Shown here: piece by piece, positions 17,762 through 28,103 of the stretch
Layout of the letters: every line of letters starts with the position of its first letter
How positions within the stretch are numbered: position 1 is the first letter of the stretch
Assembly: GCF_001423295.1 (NCBI RefSeq)
Contig: NZ_LMNG01000031.1
Span: forward strand, 185,863-249,862
DNA: 64,000 nt
Direction: 5' to 3'
Source: Methylobacterium sp. Leaf112
GTDB lineage: Bacteria; Pseudomonadota; Alphaproteobacteria; Rhizobiales; Beijerinckiaceae
Notes under the pieces: model-generated
Database searches by the model: none
What the model saw: the letters and a program-made list of their open reading frames with translations, nothing else
What the model was told of the DNA's origin: nothing
Position numbers and translations under genes: made by a program

Positions 17762-17982
17762 ACGAGGCGGTGCGGACCTGAGGGCCGGCGCGGCGTCGTT
17801 GAGAGGGGTCATATCCGGCCGGTCCCGGATTGGCAAGACGCTCCGTCTCGCATGGCGCACGCCGCCGCGACGCGATGCAGGGGCGCCACGGTGGGGCGGC
17901 ATCGTCGTCCGGGGGGAGCGGCGTTGCTTGACGGGGGCGGAGGCGACCTCGAAGGGTGGCGCATCGTGTCCGAAGGATCGTC

Positions 17983-18450
17983 ATGTCGCTCATCGCCCGC
18001 CTGCGTGCCTATGCCGCCGACGCCTTCGGGCTCGGGCAGCCCGCCGATGCCGCGGAAGGGGCCGACGAGCGCCTCGCGGCCATCGCCCTTCTCGTCCATG
18101 TCGCGCGCGCCGACGGCATCCTGGCCCCGGAGGAAACCGAGCGCCTCGCGCATCTCGTCGAAGGGCGCTTCGCGCAGACGCGGGCCGAGGCACAAGCCCT
18201 GATCGCGCGGGCGGCCGCCTTCGACGCCCAGACCCGGGACATGGCGGCCCTGGTGGAGATGATCGGCCACGAGGCCGGTCGGGAACAGAAGGCGCGCCTC
18301 CTCGCCATGGCGTGGTCGGTGGCCGGGGCGGATGGCGACGTCCACGAGTTCGAGGAGGCCCTGGTGTGGCGTCTCGGCGGGCTCCTCGGGATCGACGAGG
18401 CCGGCATCGTCCTCGCCCGCGCCGGCGATCCCCTGGCGACCGTTCCGTAG
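17983..18450 (+). CDS. TerB-family (tellurite resistance-like) protein
   Basis: A 155-residue all-helical cytoplasmic protein. The pattern AAIALLVHVARADGILAPEET and, later, LLAMAWSVAGADGDVHEFEE gives the two acidic D-G-x-x-x-x-E motifs of the TerB/DjlA-N fold, proposed to bind divalent metals. Molecular function is unknown; single TerB-like proteins are common in Hyphomicrobiales without other ter genes, and none is seen here. ATG 17983 is preceded by AAGGA; an upstream GTG at 17956 is less likely. It lies 14 bases before lrgA and could share a transcript. Confidence 0.8.
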   Translation: MSLIARLRAYAADAFGLGQPADAAEGADERLAAIALLVHVARADGILAPEETERLAHLVEGRFAQTRAEAQALIARAAAFDAQTRDMAALVEMIGHEAGREQKARLLAMAWSVAGADGDVHEFEEALVWRLGGLLGIDEAGIVLARAGDPLATVP

Positions 18451-18464
18451 CACCGGGTCCGCCC

Positions 18465-18860
18465 ATGATCATCGGTCTGACGCTGATCCTCGCGGCGCAG
18501 CTTCTCGGCGAGGCCCTGGCCCGCGCCTCCGGAATCCCGGTGCCGGGGCCGGTGATCGGGATGGCGCTGCTCCTGGTGTTCCTCGTGGTGCGCGACCGCT
18601 ACGCCCGTGCCGCCGCCCGTGTCCTGCCGCCGCCCCTCGTGAACGGGCAGCTCGAGGGGGCGGGGCGCGGCCTCCTCGCCAACCTCTCCCTCATGTTCGT
18701 GCCGGCGGGCGCCGGCATCGTCGGGCGCCTCGATGTGCTCGCGGCGCACGGGGCGGCTCTGGGCGTCATCGTGGTGGTCTCGACCGTGACGACGCTCGCC
18801 GCGACGGCCCTCACCTTCGTCGCCGTGTCGCGCTGGCTGCGCGCGGGCGAGGGGGCATGA
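18465..18860 (+). CDS. lrgA: CidA/LrgA family holin-like membrane protein
   Basis: A 131-residue four-helix inner-membrane protein. It opens with LTLILAAQLLGEALARASGIPVPGPVIGMALLLVFL, the LrgA/CidA signature, and contains the NLSLMFVPAGAGIV motif. In other bacteria CidA/LrgA with LrgB modulate murein hydrolase activity, overflow metabolite (pyruvate/glycolate) transport and lysis. Its stop overlaps the start of lrgB by four bases (ATGA), indicating translational coupling. Confidence 0.85.
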   Translation: MIIGLTLILAAQLLGEALARASGIPVPGPVIGMALLLVFLVVRDRYARAAARVLPPPLVNGQLEGAGRGLLANLSLMFVPAGAGIVGRLDVLAAHGAALGVIVVVSTVTTLAATALTFVAVSRWLRAGEGA

Positions 18861-19573
18861 CCGGCGATTTCGCCGTCTGGGTCTACCTGTCCCGCACCCC
18901 GCTCCTGTGGCTCACCGTGACCCTGGTCGCCTACGCGGTCGCCGACCGGATCGCCACGGCGACGAACCGCCACCCGCTGGCGAACCCGGTGCTCGTCGCT
19001 ATCACGATCACGGCCGCGGTGCTGGAGGTGACGCGCACGCCTTACGCGACGTACTTCGAGGGCGCGCAATTCGTGCATTTCCTCCTCGGGCCGGCCACCG
19101 TCGCCCTGGCGTTCCCGCTCTACGAGTACCGCGCCACGGTCCTGCGCGCGCTCGCGCCGATGCTGGCCGCCCTCGTCGTCGGCTCCGTGGTCGCCCTGTC
19201 GTCGGCCCTCACCCTCGGGCATCTGCTCGGGGTGCCGCGCGACGTCATCGTGTCCCTGGCGCCGAAATCCGTGACCACCGGCGTCGCCATGGGTATCGCC
19301 CAGACCCTCGGCGGCGATCCGACGCTCGCCGCCGTCATCGTCATGCTCACCGGCATGACGGGGGGCATCCTGGTCACGCCCCTCATGAACATCCTGCGCA
19401 TCCGCGACATGCGGGCGCGGGGCTTCGCCGCCGGCCTCGCCGCCCACGGCGTCGGCACGGCCCGCGCCTTCCAGGTCGATGTGGTTGCGGGCGCCTTCGC
19501 GGGCATCGCGCTCGGGCTCAACGCGTTCCTCACGGCGATGCTCGCCCCCATCGCCGTGAGTTTCCTGCGGTAG
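18857..19573 (+). CDS. lrgB: LrgB family membrane protein
   Basis: A 238-residue polytopic membrane protein that pairs with LrgA. Typical family stretches are FLLGPATVALAFPLYE, SLAPKSVTTGVAMGIAQTLGG and AAHGVGTARAF, conserved in LrgB/YohK and in plant PLGG1 glycolate/glycerate carriers. Given the nearby glycolate oxidase subunits (28-31 kb), transport of a C2/C3 acid is a reasonable alternative to a lysis role, but the two loci are not contiguous. The ORF overlaps lrgA by four bases and ends eight bases from the convergent ABC exporter gene. Confidence 0.86.
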   Translation: MTGDFAVWVYLSRTPLLWLTVTLVAYAVADRIATATNRHPLANPVLVAITITAAVLEVTRTPYATYFEGAQFVHFLLGPATVALAFPLYEYRATVLRALAPMLAALVVGSVVALSSALTLGHLLGVPRDVIVSLAPKSVTTGVAMGIAQTLGGDPTLAAVIVMLTGMTGGILVTPLMNILRIRDMRARGFAAGLAAHGVGTARAFQVDVVAGAFAGIALGLNAFLTAMLAPIAVSFLR

Positions 19574-19580
19574 GTTCGAC

Positions 19581-21731
19581 CTACCCGGCCGCCACGGGCG
19601 TCGGTACGAAGCGGCCGTCGGGGCCGGGCTTCATGTCGATGCGCCGGTCGTGCAGGGCGTGCAGGGTCGAGCGGTGGCCGATGGAGACGATGGTGGTCTC
19701 CGGCAGGCGCTCGCGCAGCATGCGGTACAGGGCGGCCTCGCTCGGCTCGTCGAGGGCGGCGGTGGACTCGTCGAGGAACAGCCACTGGGGTTTCGCCAGC
19801 ACCGCGCGGGCGATGGCCAGGCGCTGCTGCTCGCCGCCCGAAAGGCGCTGGTCCCAGGCATCGACCTCGTCGAGGCGGTCGGCCAGCTGCGGCAGCTGCG
19901 CCGCCACCAGGGCCTCGCGGATCGCCTCGTCCGAGAACTGGTCGGTGGTGGCCGGATAGACCACGGCGCCCCGCAGGGTACCGAGCGGAATGTAGGGCCG
20001 CTGCGGCAGCACCAGGGCCGACTGACCCGGCGGCACCGCGATGCGCCCCTTGCCGAACGGCCAGATGCCGGCGATGGCCCGGAACAGGGTGGACTTGCCG
20101 GAGCCCGACGGGCCGGTGACCAGAGTGGCGCCGCCGCGCGTGAGGGTGAACCGGTCGGCACTGACGATCTCGCGGCCGTCCGGCAGGGCGAGGGTGATGT
20201 TCTCGGCGGTGACGTCGCGGCCCGAGGCGTCGGACTGAGCGAGGCCGTAGCCGGCGCCCGCCATGGCCTCGGCCTTGGTCATCGCCCGCTTGAACGACGA
20301 CAGGCGGTTGGTGTTGGCCTTGTAGGCCGCGATGGTGGTGTAGGCGCTGATGAAGAACGACAGCGACGACTGCACGTTGCTGAAGGCGTTCACGGTCTGC
20401 TGCAGGGCGCCGAAGCTGAGCTTCTTCGCGAAGTACGAGGGTGCGGCGATGACGAGCGGCACCATGGTGCTCGCCTGGGAATAGCCGAACGAGAAGGCGA
20501 TGAGCTTGATGCGCCGGAAGATGATCTGCACATAGTTCGCGATGATCTCGTCGAACAGCGACCGGAGGCGCACGGTCTCGGCACGCTCGCCGCGCAGGAG
20601 CGCGATCTGCTCGCCGTAGATGCGGCTGCGGGCGAGCGAGAACCGGAAATCCGCCTCCACCCGCTCCTGGCGGAAATCGAGGCCGATGAGCGGGCGGCCG
20701 ATGAGGTGGGCGAGCCAGGTGCCGACGACCGCGTAGGTTATCACGGCCCAGACGAGGAAGCCCGGCACCACCGTGTCGGTGAACGGCAGCACGAAATCCC
20801 GCGACAGGGTCCACAGGATGACCATGAACGAGACGAGCTGGGCCGCCTGCGACAGCAGCCGGATCGACAGGCTCGCCGTCTGCGAGATGAAGGCGTTGAC
20901 GTCGGCCTGGATGCGCTGATCCGGGTTGTCGGCGTGCTCGTCCGTGAAGGGAATGCGGTAATGCGTGCCGTCCCCGAGCCAGCGCTGGTAGAAGCTCCGG
21001 GTCAGCCACGTGCGCCAGCGGATGTGCAGGGACTGGTCGACGAACAGGTCGAACATGCCGATGCAGACGTTGAGGATCGCGAGGGGCACGAAGACCCAAA
21101 GGATCTGGTACCAGAATACATCGAGATTGTATTCCTGGATCGCGTTGTAGAGATCGCGGTACCAGAAGTTGAACCGTAAGGTCAGGGCGACATCGGCGAA
21201 GCTGACGAAGATCGACAGCGCGACGAGGCGCTGACCGATCTTGCCCTCCGTCCGGCCGAACCAGCGGAACAGGCCGATCTCGCGGGTCGGCTCGTCACGG
21301 TTCGCGAAGTAGGGATCGGCGATGAGGGTGATCGCCCGAATCGGCTTCAGGTGCGAAATGCCGAGCACGATGGCGGCGAACACCACGGCACCCGTGGCGG
21401 CGAAGGCCGGCGGCAGCAGGGCGGCGAGCGTCGGGGGCAGCGCGCCCAAGGCCGCCAGCAGCTTGGCCCCGGAGAACAGGAGATAGCCGACGCCGTAGAC
21501 CGAGATGAAGATCTTCAGGTAGGCCGAGATCTTGCCGGAGGCGAGCAGGATGCCCGCCATGGCGAGCCCGCTCAGGGACACGTAGAGGGGCGGTGCGGCC
21601 TCGCCGGGAAATGCCAGCAGGACGAGGGCGAACAGCGCCGTCACGGCGGCTTGCAGGCCGAGGCCCGTCCTCAATACGGCCACGTGCGTCTTCTCCCCGT
21701 GCTGATCGTCGAGGCACCGCTTCCGCGGCAT
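19581..21731 (-). CDS. SbmA/YddA-type ABC transporter with fused ATPase
   Basis: A 716-residue half-transporter. The N-terminal 150 residues hold about four hydrophobic helices not found in the minimal family form, then the ABC_membrane_2/SbmA-BacA-like domain (WFGRTEGKIGQRL, LRFNFWYRDLYNAIQEYN, NPDQRIQADVNAF) to about residue 430, then an ATPase: Walker A GPSGSGKST near 539, signature LSGGEQQRLAIARA near 627, Walker B WLFLDESTAALDE. Relatives move peptides, vitamin B12 or very-long-chain acyl-CoA. In E. coli YddA the domains are likewise fused. The substrate here is unknown. The chosen ATG gives MPRKRCLDDQH; a later start near residue 17 is possible. Confidence 0.85.
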   Translation of the reverse strand: MPRKRCLDDQHGEKTHVAVLRTGLGLQAAVTALFALVLLAFPGEAAPPLYVSLSGLAMAGILLASGKISAYLKIFISVYGVGYLLFSGAKLLAALGALPPTLAALLPPAFAATGAVVFAAIVLGISHLKPIRAITLIADPYFANRDEPTREIGLFRWFGRTEGKIGQRLVALSIFVSFADVALTLRFNFWYRDLYNAIQEYNLDVFWYQILWVFVPLAILNVCIGMFDLFVDQSLHIRWRTWLTRSFYQRWLGDGTHYRIPFTDEHADNPDQRIQADVNAFISQTASLSIRLLSQAAQLVSFMVILWTLSRDFVLPFTDTVVPGFLVWAVITYAVVGTWLAHLIGRPLIGLDFRQERVEADFRFSLARSRIYGEQIALLRGERAETVRLRSLFDEIIANYVQIIFRRIKLIAFSFGYSQASTMVPLVIAAPSYFAKKLSFGALQQTVNAFSNVQSSLSFFISAYTTIAAYKANTNRLSSFKRAMTKAEAMAGAGYGLAQSDASGRDVTAENITLALPDGREIVSADRFTLTRGGATLVTGPSGSGKSTLFRAIAGIWPFGKGRIAVPPGQSALVLPQRPYIPLGTLRGAVVYPATTDQFSDEAIREALVAAQLPQLADRLDEVDAWDQRLSGGEQQRLAIARAVLAKPQWLFLDESTAALDEPSEAALYRMLRERLPETTIVSIGHRSTLHALHDRRIDMKPGPDGRFVPTPVAAG

Positions 21732-21816
21732 GCCGGAGCCCGGGAGTGACGGCGGGTCGTGGCGAGATCGTGGCCGGACGGGTGCCTGAGCGGACGAAAA
21801 TCCTGGCCCGCGTGTT

Positions 21817-22155
21817 CTATTGCCAATCCCAGTCGCCGTAGCCCGGCTCGCGGCAGCGATAGCCGATGGGGCATTCCGGGTTGTCGCGGGTCGGCACGAA
21901 ACGCAGGTCGGCGATCTCCGAGAGCTCGCAGAAGCTGCGGTCGCGCACGAAGCGCTGGAAGGTCTGGTTGCCGGTGTCGAGGAGGATCGCCCCCTGGCGC
22001 TTCACCAGCGCCATGGCGTCGGCGCAGGCCATGCGGGCGGTCGTCCCGGTGGTCTGGGCGCTCGCCGGCGTCGCCAGGACGACGCAGAGGGCGAGGGCGA
22101 AACATCTCGTCACGATGGCGGGGCGCCGTTCCGGTGATTTGCTGAGCCCAAGCAT
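21817..22155 (-). CDS. Small secreted protein, unknown
   Basis: A 112-residue protein with a convincing signal peptide (TRCFALALCVVLATPASAQ). The mature part has a cysteine set: MACADAM, RSFCELSE, NPECPIGYRC, giving four cysteines that could form two disulfides in the periplasm, and a tryptophan-rich end (YGDWDWQ). I recognise no family with certainty; similar short four-cysteine secreted proteins are widespread in Methylobacterium. Start could also be the GTG at the VTRCF position. It is divergent from the 2OG oxygenase gene. Confidence 0.68.
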   Translation of the reverse strand: MLGLSKSPERRPAIVTRCFALALCVVLATPASAQTTGTTARMACADAMALVKRQGAILLDTGNQTFQRFVRDRSFCELSEIADLRFVPTRDNPECPIGYRCREPGYGDWDWQ

Positions 22156-22287
22156 GGCAGTTTCCGCCGGGCGCGAAAAGGGCCGCGCCCCGCCTTGCCG
22201 TCCGGTTGCCGCAATCGGGCGCTCTATCCACCGCTGTTGCGCCGGAGCGCGCGCCGATCATCGGACGGAACGGGTACAGAGGCAGCC

Positions 22288-22920
22288 ATGTCGGGACTTT
22301 CGATCCTCAACCTCGAAGCCGTGCGCGCCGCGCCCGTGTCGCGCGAGCCCTACACGTTCTTCCTCGGCAACGACGTCCTCGACCGCGCGGCCATCGACGA
22401 AATCCGGCAGGACTTCCCGGCGATTGCCAAGCCGGGTTACCTCACCGTGGACGAGGTGGCGCTCAAGGGCCGGTTCAAGGCGCTCATCGACGAATTGGAG
22501 AGCGACGAGTTCTCCCGCATCATGGGCGAGAAGTTCGGCATCGACCTCGTCTCGTGCCCGCGCCTCACCACCATCATGAAGAAGAGCCAGCCGAAATACG
22601 GATCGATCCACACCGACGGGCCGTCGAAGGTGATGACGATGCTGATCTACATGAACGATGCCTGGGACGCGCCCGCCGCCGGGCGCCTGCGGGTGCTCTA
22701 CGACGGCCGGAACTACGAACCCTTCGCCGTCGAGGTGCCGCCCACCATGGGCACGATGTTCGCCTTCCTCCGGTCCGACAATTCCTGGCACGGCCACGAG
22801 CCGTTCGAGGGCGAACGCCGGGTGGTACAAGTCGCCTGGGTCAAGGACGCGGCCGAACTCGAGCGCAAGAAGAAGCGCAACCGGACGGCGCAGTTCCTGA
22901 AGGGCATCTTCGGGCGCTGA
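22288..22920 (+). CDS. 2-oxoglutarate/Fe(II) oxygenase family protein
   Basis: A 210-residue soluble enzyme of the 2OG-Fe(II) dioxygenase (prolyl-hydroxylase-like) superfamily. The metal site is visible as IHTDGPSKVMTMLIYMND (His-x-Asp) and, later, NSWHGHEPFEGERRVVQVAW, where the second His and an Arg for 2-oxoglutarate occur in the usual order on the double-stranded beta-helix. The target could be a protein, sugar or small metabolite. ATG 22288 has GAGG at good distance. The C-terminal tail is basic (ERKKKRNR). It is convergent with groEL. Confidence 0.78.
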   Translation: MSGLSILNLEAVRAAPVSREPYTFFLGNDVLDRAAIDEIRQDFPAIAKPGYLTVDEVALKGRFKALIDELESDEFSRIMGEKFGIDLVSCPRLTTIMKKSQPKYGSIHTDGPSKVMTMLIYMNDAWDAPAAGRLRVLYDGRNYEPFAVEVPPTMGTMFAFLRSDNSWHGHEPFEGERRVVQVAWVKDAAELERKKKRNRTAQFLKGIFGR

Positions 22921-23122
22921 AACCCGGGCGGCCGGACACCGGTCGCATCGGACATCGTCTTCCTGGCTCGGACCGCTTCAGGGCGATCCGGGCCATTTTC
23001 ATGGGTAGGGGGGGATCGGCGATACGACAGCCGACGTCGCCCCGCGATCACCATGCTCCCGGCGTGGGGGCGGAGTGGCGACGCCCGAGACTACCAAGGG
23101 TGTGTCCCACGCTCTCGGCCAC

Positions 23123-23150
23123 GAAAAAGGGGCCGCCTCTCGGCGACCCC
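23123..23150 (-). terminator. Intrinsic terminator of groES-groEL
   Basis: On the minus strand GGGGTCGCC, loop GAGA, GGCGGCCCC and then TTTTTC: a nine-pair stem with one mismatch and a U-tract, 33 bases after the groEL stop codon. Confidence 0.85.
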
Positions 23151-23183
23151 CTCTATCAAGTTCGGCTCAAAAGGCTCGGACTT

Positions 23184-24839
<1,656 letters not shown>

Positions 24840-24938
24840 GTTCAAATCCTCATGCGGTGGGAAGCCCCGAGGCGCTCAGAATAGAAGCGCGCTCAAAGGG
24901 CTCGGGTAGGGGGACGAAGGAAGAGGGCAGATCGCCGT

Positions 24939-25226
24939 TCAGGCGACGACGCCCATGATGTCGGATTCCTTCATGATCAGGAGATCCTGACCGTCGATCT
25001 TGACCTCGGTACCGGACCACTTGCCGAACAGCACGCGGTCGCCGGCCTTGACGTCGAGGGGGTTGATGCGGCCGGCCTCGTCGCGGGCGCCGGGGCCGAC
25101 GGCGACGATCTCGCCCTCTTGCGGCTTCTCCTTGGCGGTGTCGGGGATGATGATGCCCCCCTTGGTCTTCTCTTCGCCTTCGATACGGCGAACGACGACA
25201 CGGTCGTGCAGCGGACGGAACTTCAT
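24939..25226 (-). CDS. groES: Co-chaperonin GroES
   Basis: A 95-residue co-chaperonin that caps GroEL. MKFRPLHDRVVVRRIEGEEKTKGGIIIPDTAKEKP contains the mobile loop that binds GroEL, and GDRVLFGKWSGTEVKI the roof and barrel. ATG 25226 is preceded by AGAGGG. The frame continues upstream but without homology. It is first in the operon, 70 bases from the CIRCE element. Confidence 0.96.
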   Translation of the reverse strand: MKFRPLHDRVVVRRIEGEEKTKGGIIIPDTAKEKPQEGEIVAVGPGARDEAGRINPLDVKAGDRVLFGKWSGTEVKIDGQDLLIMKESDIMGVVA

Positions 25227-25295
25227 GAGCTGCCCTCTTGCTCTAAATTCATGGATGGCGTTGATGCGGCGCGGCAGCGCGCTCAACCCAGGCCG

Positions 25296-25322
25296 TTAGC
25301 ACTCTCGATCGGTGAGTGCCAA
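25296..25322. promoter_or_regulatory. CIRCE operator (HrcA binding site)
   Basis: TTAGCACTC, nine-base spacer, GAGTGCCAA: a 9-9-9 inverted repeat matching CIRCE at every position except one base in the right arm (C for T). Located upstream of groES, it is the standard HrcA repressor site for heat-shock control. hrcA itself is not in the window. Confidence 0.92.
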
Positions 25323-25439
25323 CGATGCCGCGGAGGTAGGCGCATGCCTTGCGTGAGTCAAGACTGTCGCAGGTCGGCGCGACGGTTGCGCGACGGCAAT
25401 TCTCTCTCGATCCGCTCCGCCACGGACCAATCATCCCCG

Positions 25440-26450
25440 ATGATCAGCCTTCATGGACCACAGGGTGCGGTCGGGTCCCCCGCCACCGACGGCGCCGGAC
25501 CGATGCCTGCCGCCACGGTGTGGATCGACCTCGACGACCCGAGCGCCGAGGAGGCGCAGCGCATCGAGGACGCGACGGGCATCCGCGTCCCATCGCGAAA
25601 AGCCCTCAGCGAGGTGGAGAATTCGAGCCGGCTGCGGCGTCTCAAGAACGGCTTCTCGCTGTCGACGCCGATGATCACCTTCGACAAGGTCGATTCGTTG
25701 TTGAAGCCCCTGGGGTTCGTCCTGACCAAGGACCACCTCGTCACCGTGCGGTTCCACGATCTGCGCGCGTTCGCGGAGGTGAAGAAGCGCATCGCCGAGG
25801 GCGACGGCCCGTCCACCACGAGCACGGAGATCTTCCTCCTGCTCATGGAGGAGTTGGTCGACAGCCTCGCCGATTCCCTGGAGGACATGGGCGCCGATCT
25901 CGATGCCCTCTCGACCCGGATCTTCGACTTCGACGTGCGGGGCGGCGCGCCCGCCAGCGACGACAAGCTCAAGACCCAGACGCCGCGACGGCGCGATCTG
26001 GCGCTCCGCCGGATCCTGCGCGGCATCGGCCGGCGCGGCAAGGCGCTCGGCAAGATCCGGTCCAGCCTGCTGGGTCTCGAACGCATCGTCCCCTTCGTCG
26101 CCAACGAGTGCGAGCACCTGCTCGGCGCCGAGCAGGTGCCGCGCTTCGAGGCCGTGCGACGGGACATCGCCTCCCTCGACGAGTTCGAGATCCGTCAATC
26201 GGAGAACGTCCAGTTCCTCCTCGACGCCACCCTCGGCCTCATCAACATGGAGCAGAACAACACCTTCCGGGTGCTGACCGTGGTCTCGGTCGTGGGCATT
26301 CCGCCGACCCTCGTGACCTCACTCTACGGCATGAATTTCAAGCACATGCCCGAACTCGATTGGGCCTACGGCTATCCCTACGGCCTCGCCCTCGTGGTTC
26401 TCAGCGCCCTCGTGCCGATCGTGTTCTTCCGCATGCGGGGGTGGTTCTGA
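25440..26450 (+). CDS. CorA-family magnesium/divalent cation transporter
   Basis: A 336-residue CorA/ZntB-type protein. The cytoplasmic N-terminal domain (VWIDLDDPSAEEAQRIE) and long helical stalk are followed by two C-terminal membrane helices with the diagnostic loop YGMNFKHMPEL between them, which includes the GMN ion filter and the MPEL extension of CorA proper. It forms pentameric channels for Mg2+, Co2+ or Ni2+. The frame is open further upstream, but homology starts near ATG 25440, after the CIRCE/groES promoter region. It is divergent from groES. Confidence 0.87.
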   Translation: MISLHGPQGAVGSPATDGAGPMPAATVWIDLDDPSAEEAQRIEDATGIRVPSRKALSEVENSSRLRRLKNGFSLSTPMITFDKVDSLLKPLGFVLTKDHLVTVRFHDLRAFAEVKKRIAEGDGPSTTSTEIFLLLMEELVDSLADSLEDMGADLDALSTRIFDFDVRGGAPASDDKLKTQTPRRRDLALRRILRGIGRRGKALGKIRSSLLGLERIVPFVANECEHLLGAEQVPRFEAVRRDIASLDEFEIRQSENVQFLLDATLGLINMEQNNTFRVLTVVSVVGIPPTLVTSLYGMNFKHMPELDWAYGYPYGLALVVLSALVPIVFFRMRGWF

Positions 26451-26553
26451 GGATCGTCACGCCGGGCGGTTGACGGATTCTTTGCGCACCTCCGCTTAGG
26501 GTCCAGCCAAAGGCGCGAGCGCCCCGCTCGGCGCAAGGCTGCCCGTTCCCACC

Positions 26554-28044
26554 ATGGCCGTGATCTGCGCCTTCGTCCTCAACGCCGGGCTGAACTTCGT
26601 GCTCGGCCTGCTCATCGCGAAGCTGCTGGGCCCGGCGGATTTCGGTCTGTTCGCGCTGGCCACCGCCGGCGCCATCGTGGCCAACACGGTGCTGTTCGAA
26701 TGGCTGCGCCTGTCGGCGACGCGGTTCTACTCGGCCCGCGTCCGCGATCAGGAGCCGTGGATCCGCCAGGGTCTCGACCGGGCCTACGCCGTACTCGGCG
26801 CCGGGCTCCTCGCCGCCGCCCTGGTCTGCGCCGGATTCGGCGTGGAGGCGGGGCCCGAGAGCCGCGCGGCCATCACGGCGGGCGCGGGCGTGGCCGCCTT
26901 CGGGATCGGAGTGTTCGACTACCACGCGGCGCTCGCCCGCGCCCGCTTCGACGGTGGCCTCTATTTCCGGCTGGTGGCGATCAAAAACGCCTTGGCCTTC
27001 GTGCTCATGGCCGGCACGGCGTGGCTCCTGCCCCAGCCGGCCTGGGTGCTCGCCGCGGCGGGCCTGAGCCAGTTCCTCGCCGCCGCGATCCTATGGCGGC
27101 CCATGCGCGATCCCGTGAGCCCGCGCCTGCGCGTGCGCCTCGCCGAGACCTGGCGGCTGTTCCTCGCCTACGGCCTGCCCTTGATCGCCGCCAACGCCAT
27201 CTATCAGCTGCTGCCGTTCCTCAATCGCGGCACCATCGCGGCCCAGGCCGGGCTGGCCGAGGCCGGCTACTTCGCCCTCGCGGCCGACGTCACCACGCGC
27301 AGCATCGGCACGCTGGGCACCGCCCTCGACCTCCTGCTGTTCCAGCTCGCCGTGCGCGTCGAGGAGGAGGAGGGCCGCGCGGCCGCCGAGGCCCAGGTCG
27401 GGCGCAATGTCGGCGTGGTGGTCGCCCTGCTGCTGCCCTGCGCCGTCGGGTTCTGGGCGATCCTTCCCGCCCTCCAGGCCCTGGTGGTGCCGGAGGCCTA
27501 TCGCGGCCCATTCGCGAGCTATGCCGGGCTGATGATCCCGGGCTTCTTCTGCCTCGCCATGATGAACTTCGCCCTCAATCCGATCTTCCAGATCCGCCGC
27601 AGGACCCTGCCGGTGATCGCCGCCGCCCTGGTGGGCCTCGCCGTCGACGCCCTCGGCCTGTGGCTGCTGCCGCCGCTCATGGGACCGGAAGGCATCGCGG
27701 CGGCGCAGACGGCGGGTCTCGCCGCCGCCACCGGGTTCCTGGCGCTCCGGGCGCTCACGGGGCCGCAGCGCCTGCGCCTGCCGTGGCGCGATCTCCTGAT
27801 GGCCGGTATCGCCTGTGCGGCCATGGCCCTGTGCCTCGTACCCCTGCGCCATCTCGAGCCCGTGCGGGCCCTCGCGGTCAGCCTGCCCCTCGGCTTCCTC
27901 GTCGTCGGAGGGTTCACCTGGGTCCTGGACATCGCCGGCCTGCGCACCCTCATCGCAGCCCGCTTGGCGGCGCGGCGCGCAGGACCGTCGAAAGCGGGAA
28001 CCGGACGCACCGGACCGGATGCAATCGCGAACGATTCTCATTAG
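26554..28044 (+). CDS. Wzx-like polysaccharide flippase / MATE-like exporter
   Basis: A 496-residue polytopic membrane protein with about 12-14 helices and no other domain. It opens with NAGLNFVLGLLIAKLLGPADFGLFALA, the N-terminal fingerprint of polysaccharide biosynthesis (PST/Wzx) flippases, and has a YQLLPFLNRGTIAAQAG segment in helix 7-8 as in that group. These proteins move lipid-linked oligosaccharides across the inner membrane. The gene has no adjacent glycosyltransferases, being followed 59 bases later by glcE, so the substrate is unassigned. Confidence 0.8.
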   Translation: MAVICAFVLNAGLNFVLGLLIAKLLGPADFGLFALATAGAIVANTVLFEWLRLSATRFYSARVRDQEPWIRQGLDRAYAVLGAGLLAAALVCAGFGVEAGPESRAAITAGAGVAAFGIGVFDYHAALARARFDGGLYFRLVAIKNALAFVLMAGTAWLLPQPAWVLAAAGLSQFLAAAILWRPMRDPVSPRLRVRLAETWRLFLAYGLPLIAANAIYQLLPFLNRGTIAAQAGLAEAGYFALAADVTTRSIGTLGTALDLLLFQLAVRVEEEEGRAAAEAQVGRNVGVVVALLLPCAVGFWAILPALQALVVPEAYRGPFASYAGLMIPGFFCLAMMNFALNPIFQIRRRTLPVIAAALVGLAVDALGLWLLPPLMGPEGIAAAQTAGLAAATGFLALRALTGPQRLRLPWRDLLMAGIACAAMALCLVPLRHLEPVRALAVSLPLGFLVVGGFTWVLDIAGLRTLIAARLAARRAGPSKAGTGRTGPDAIANDSH

Positions 28045-28103
28045 GATCGGAGCACAAAACACGAAGACGGACCGGGCGCGCCGCCCGGCCAGGGCGGGAA
28101 ACG

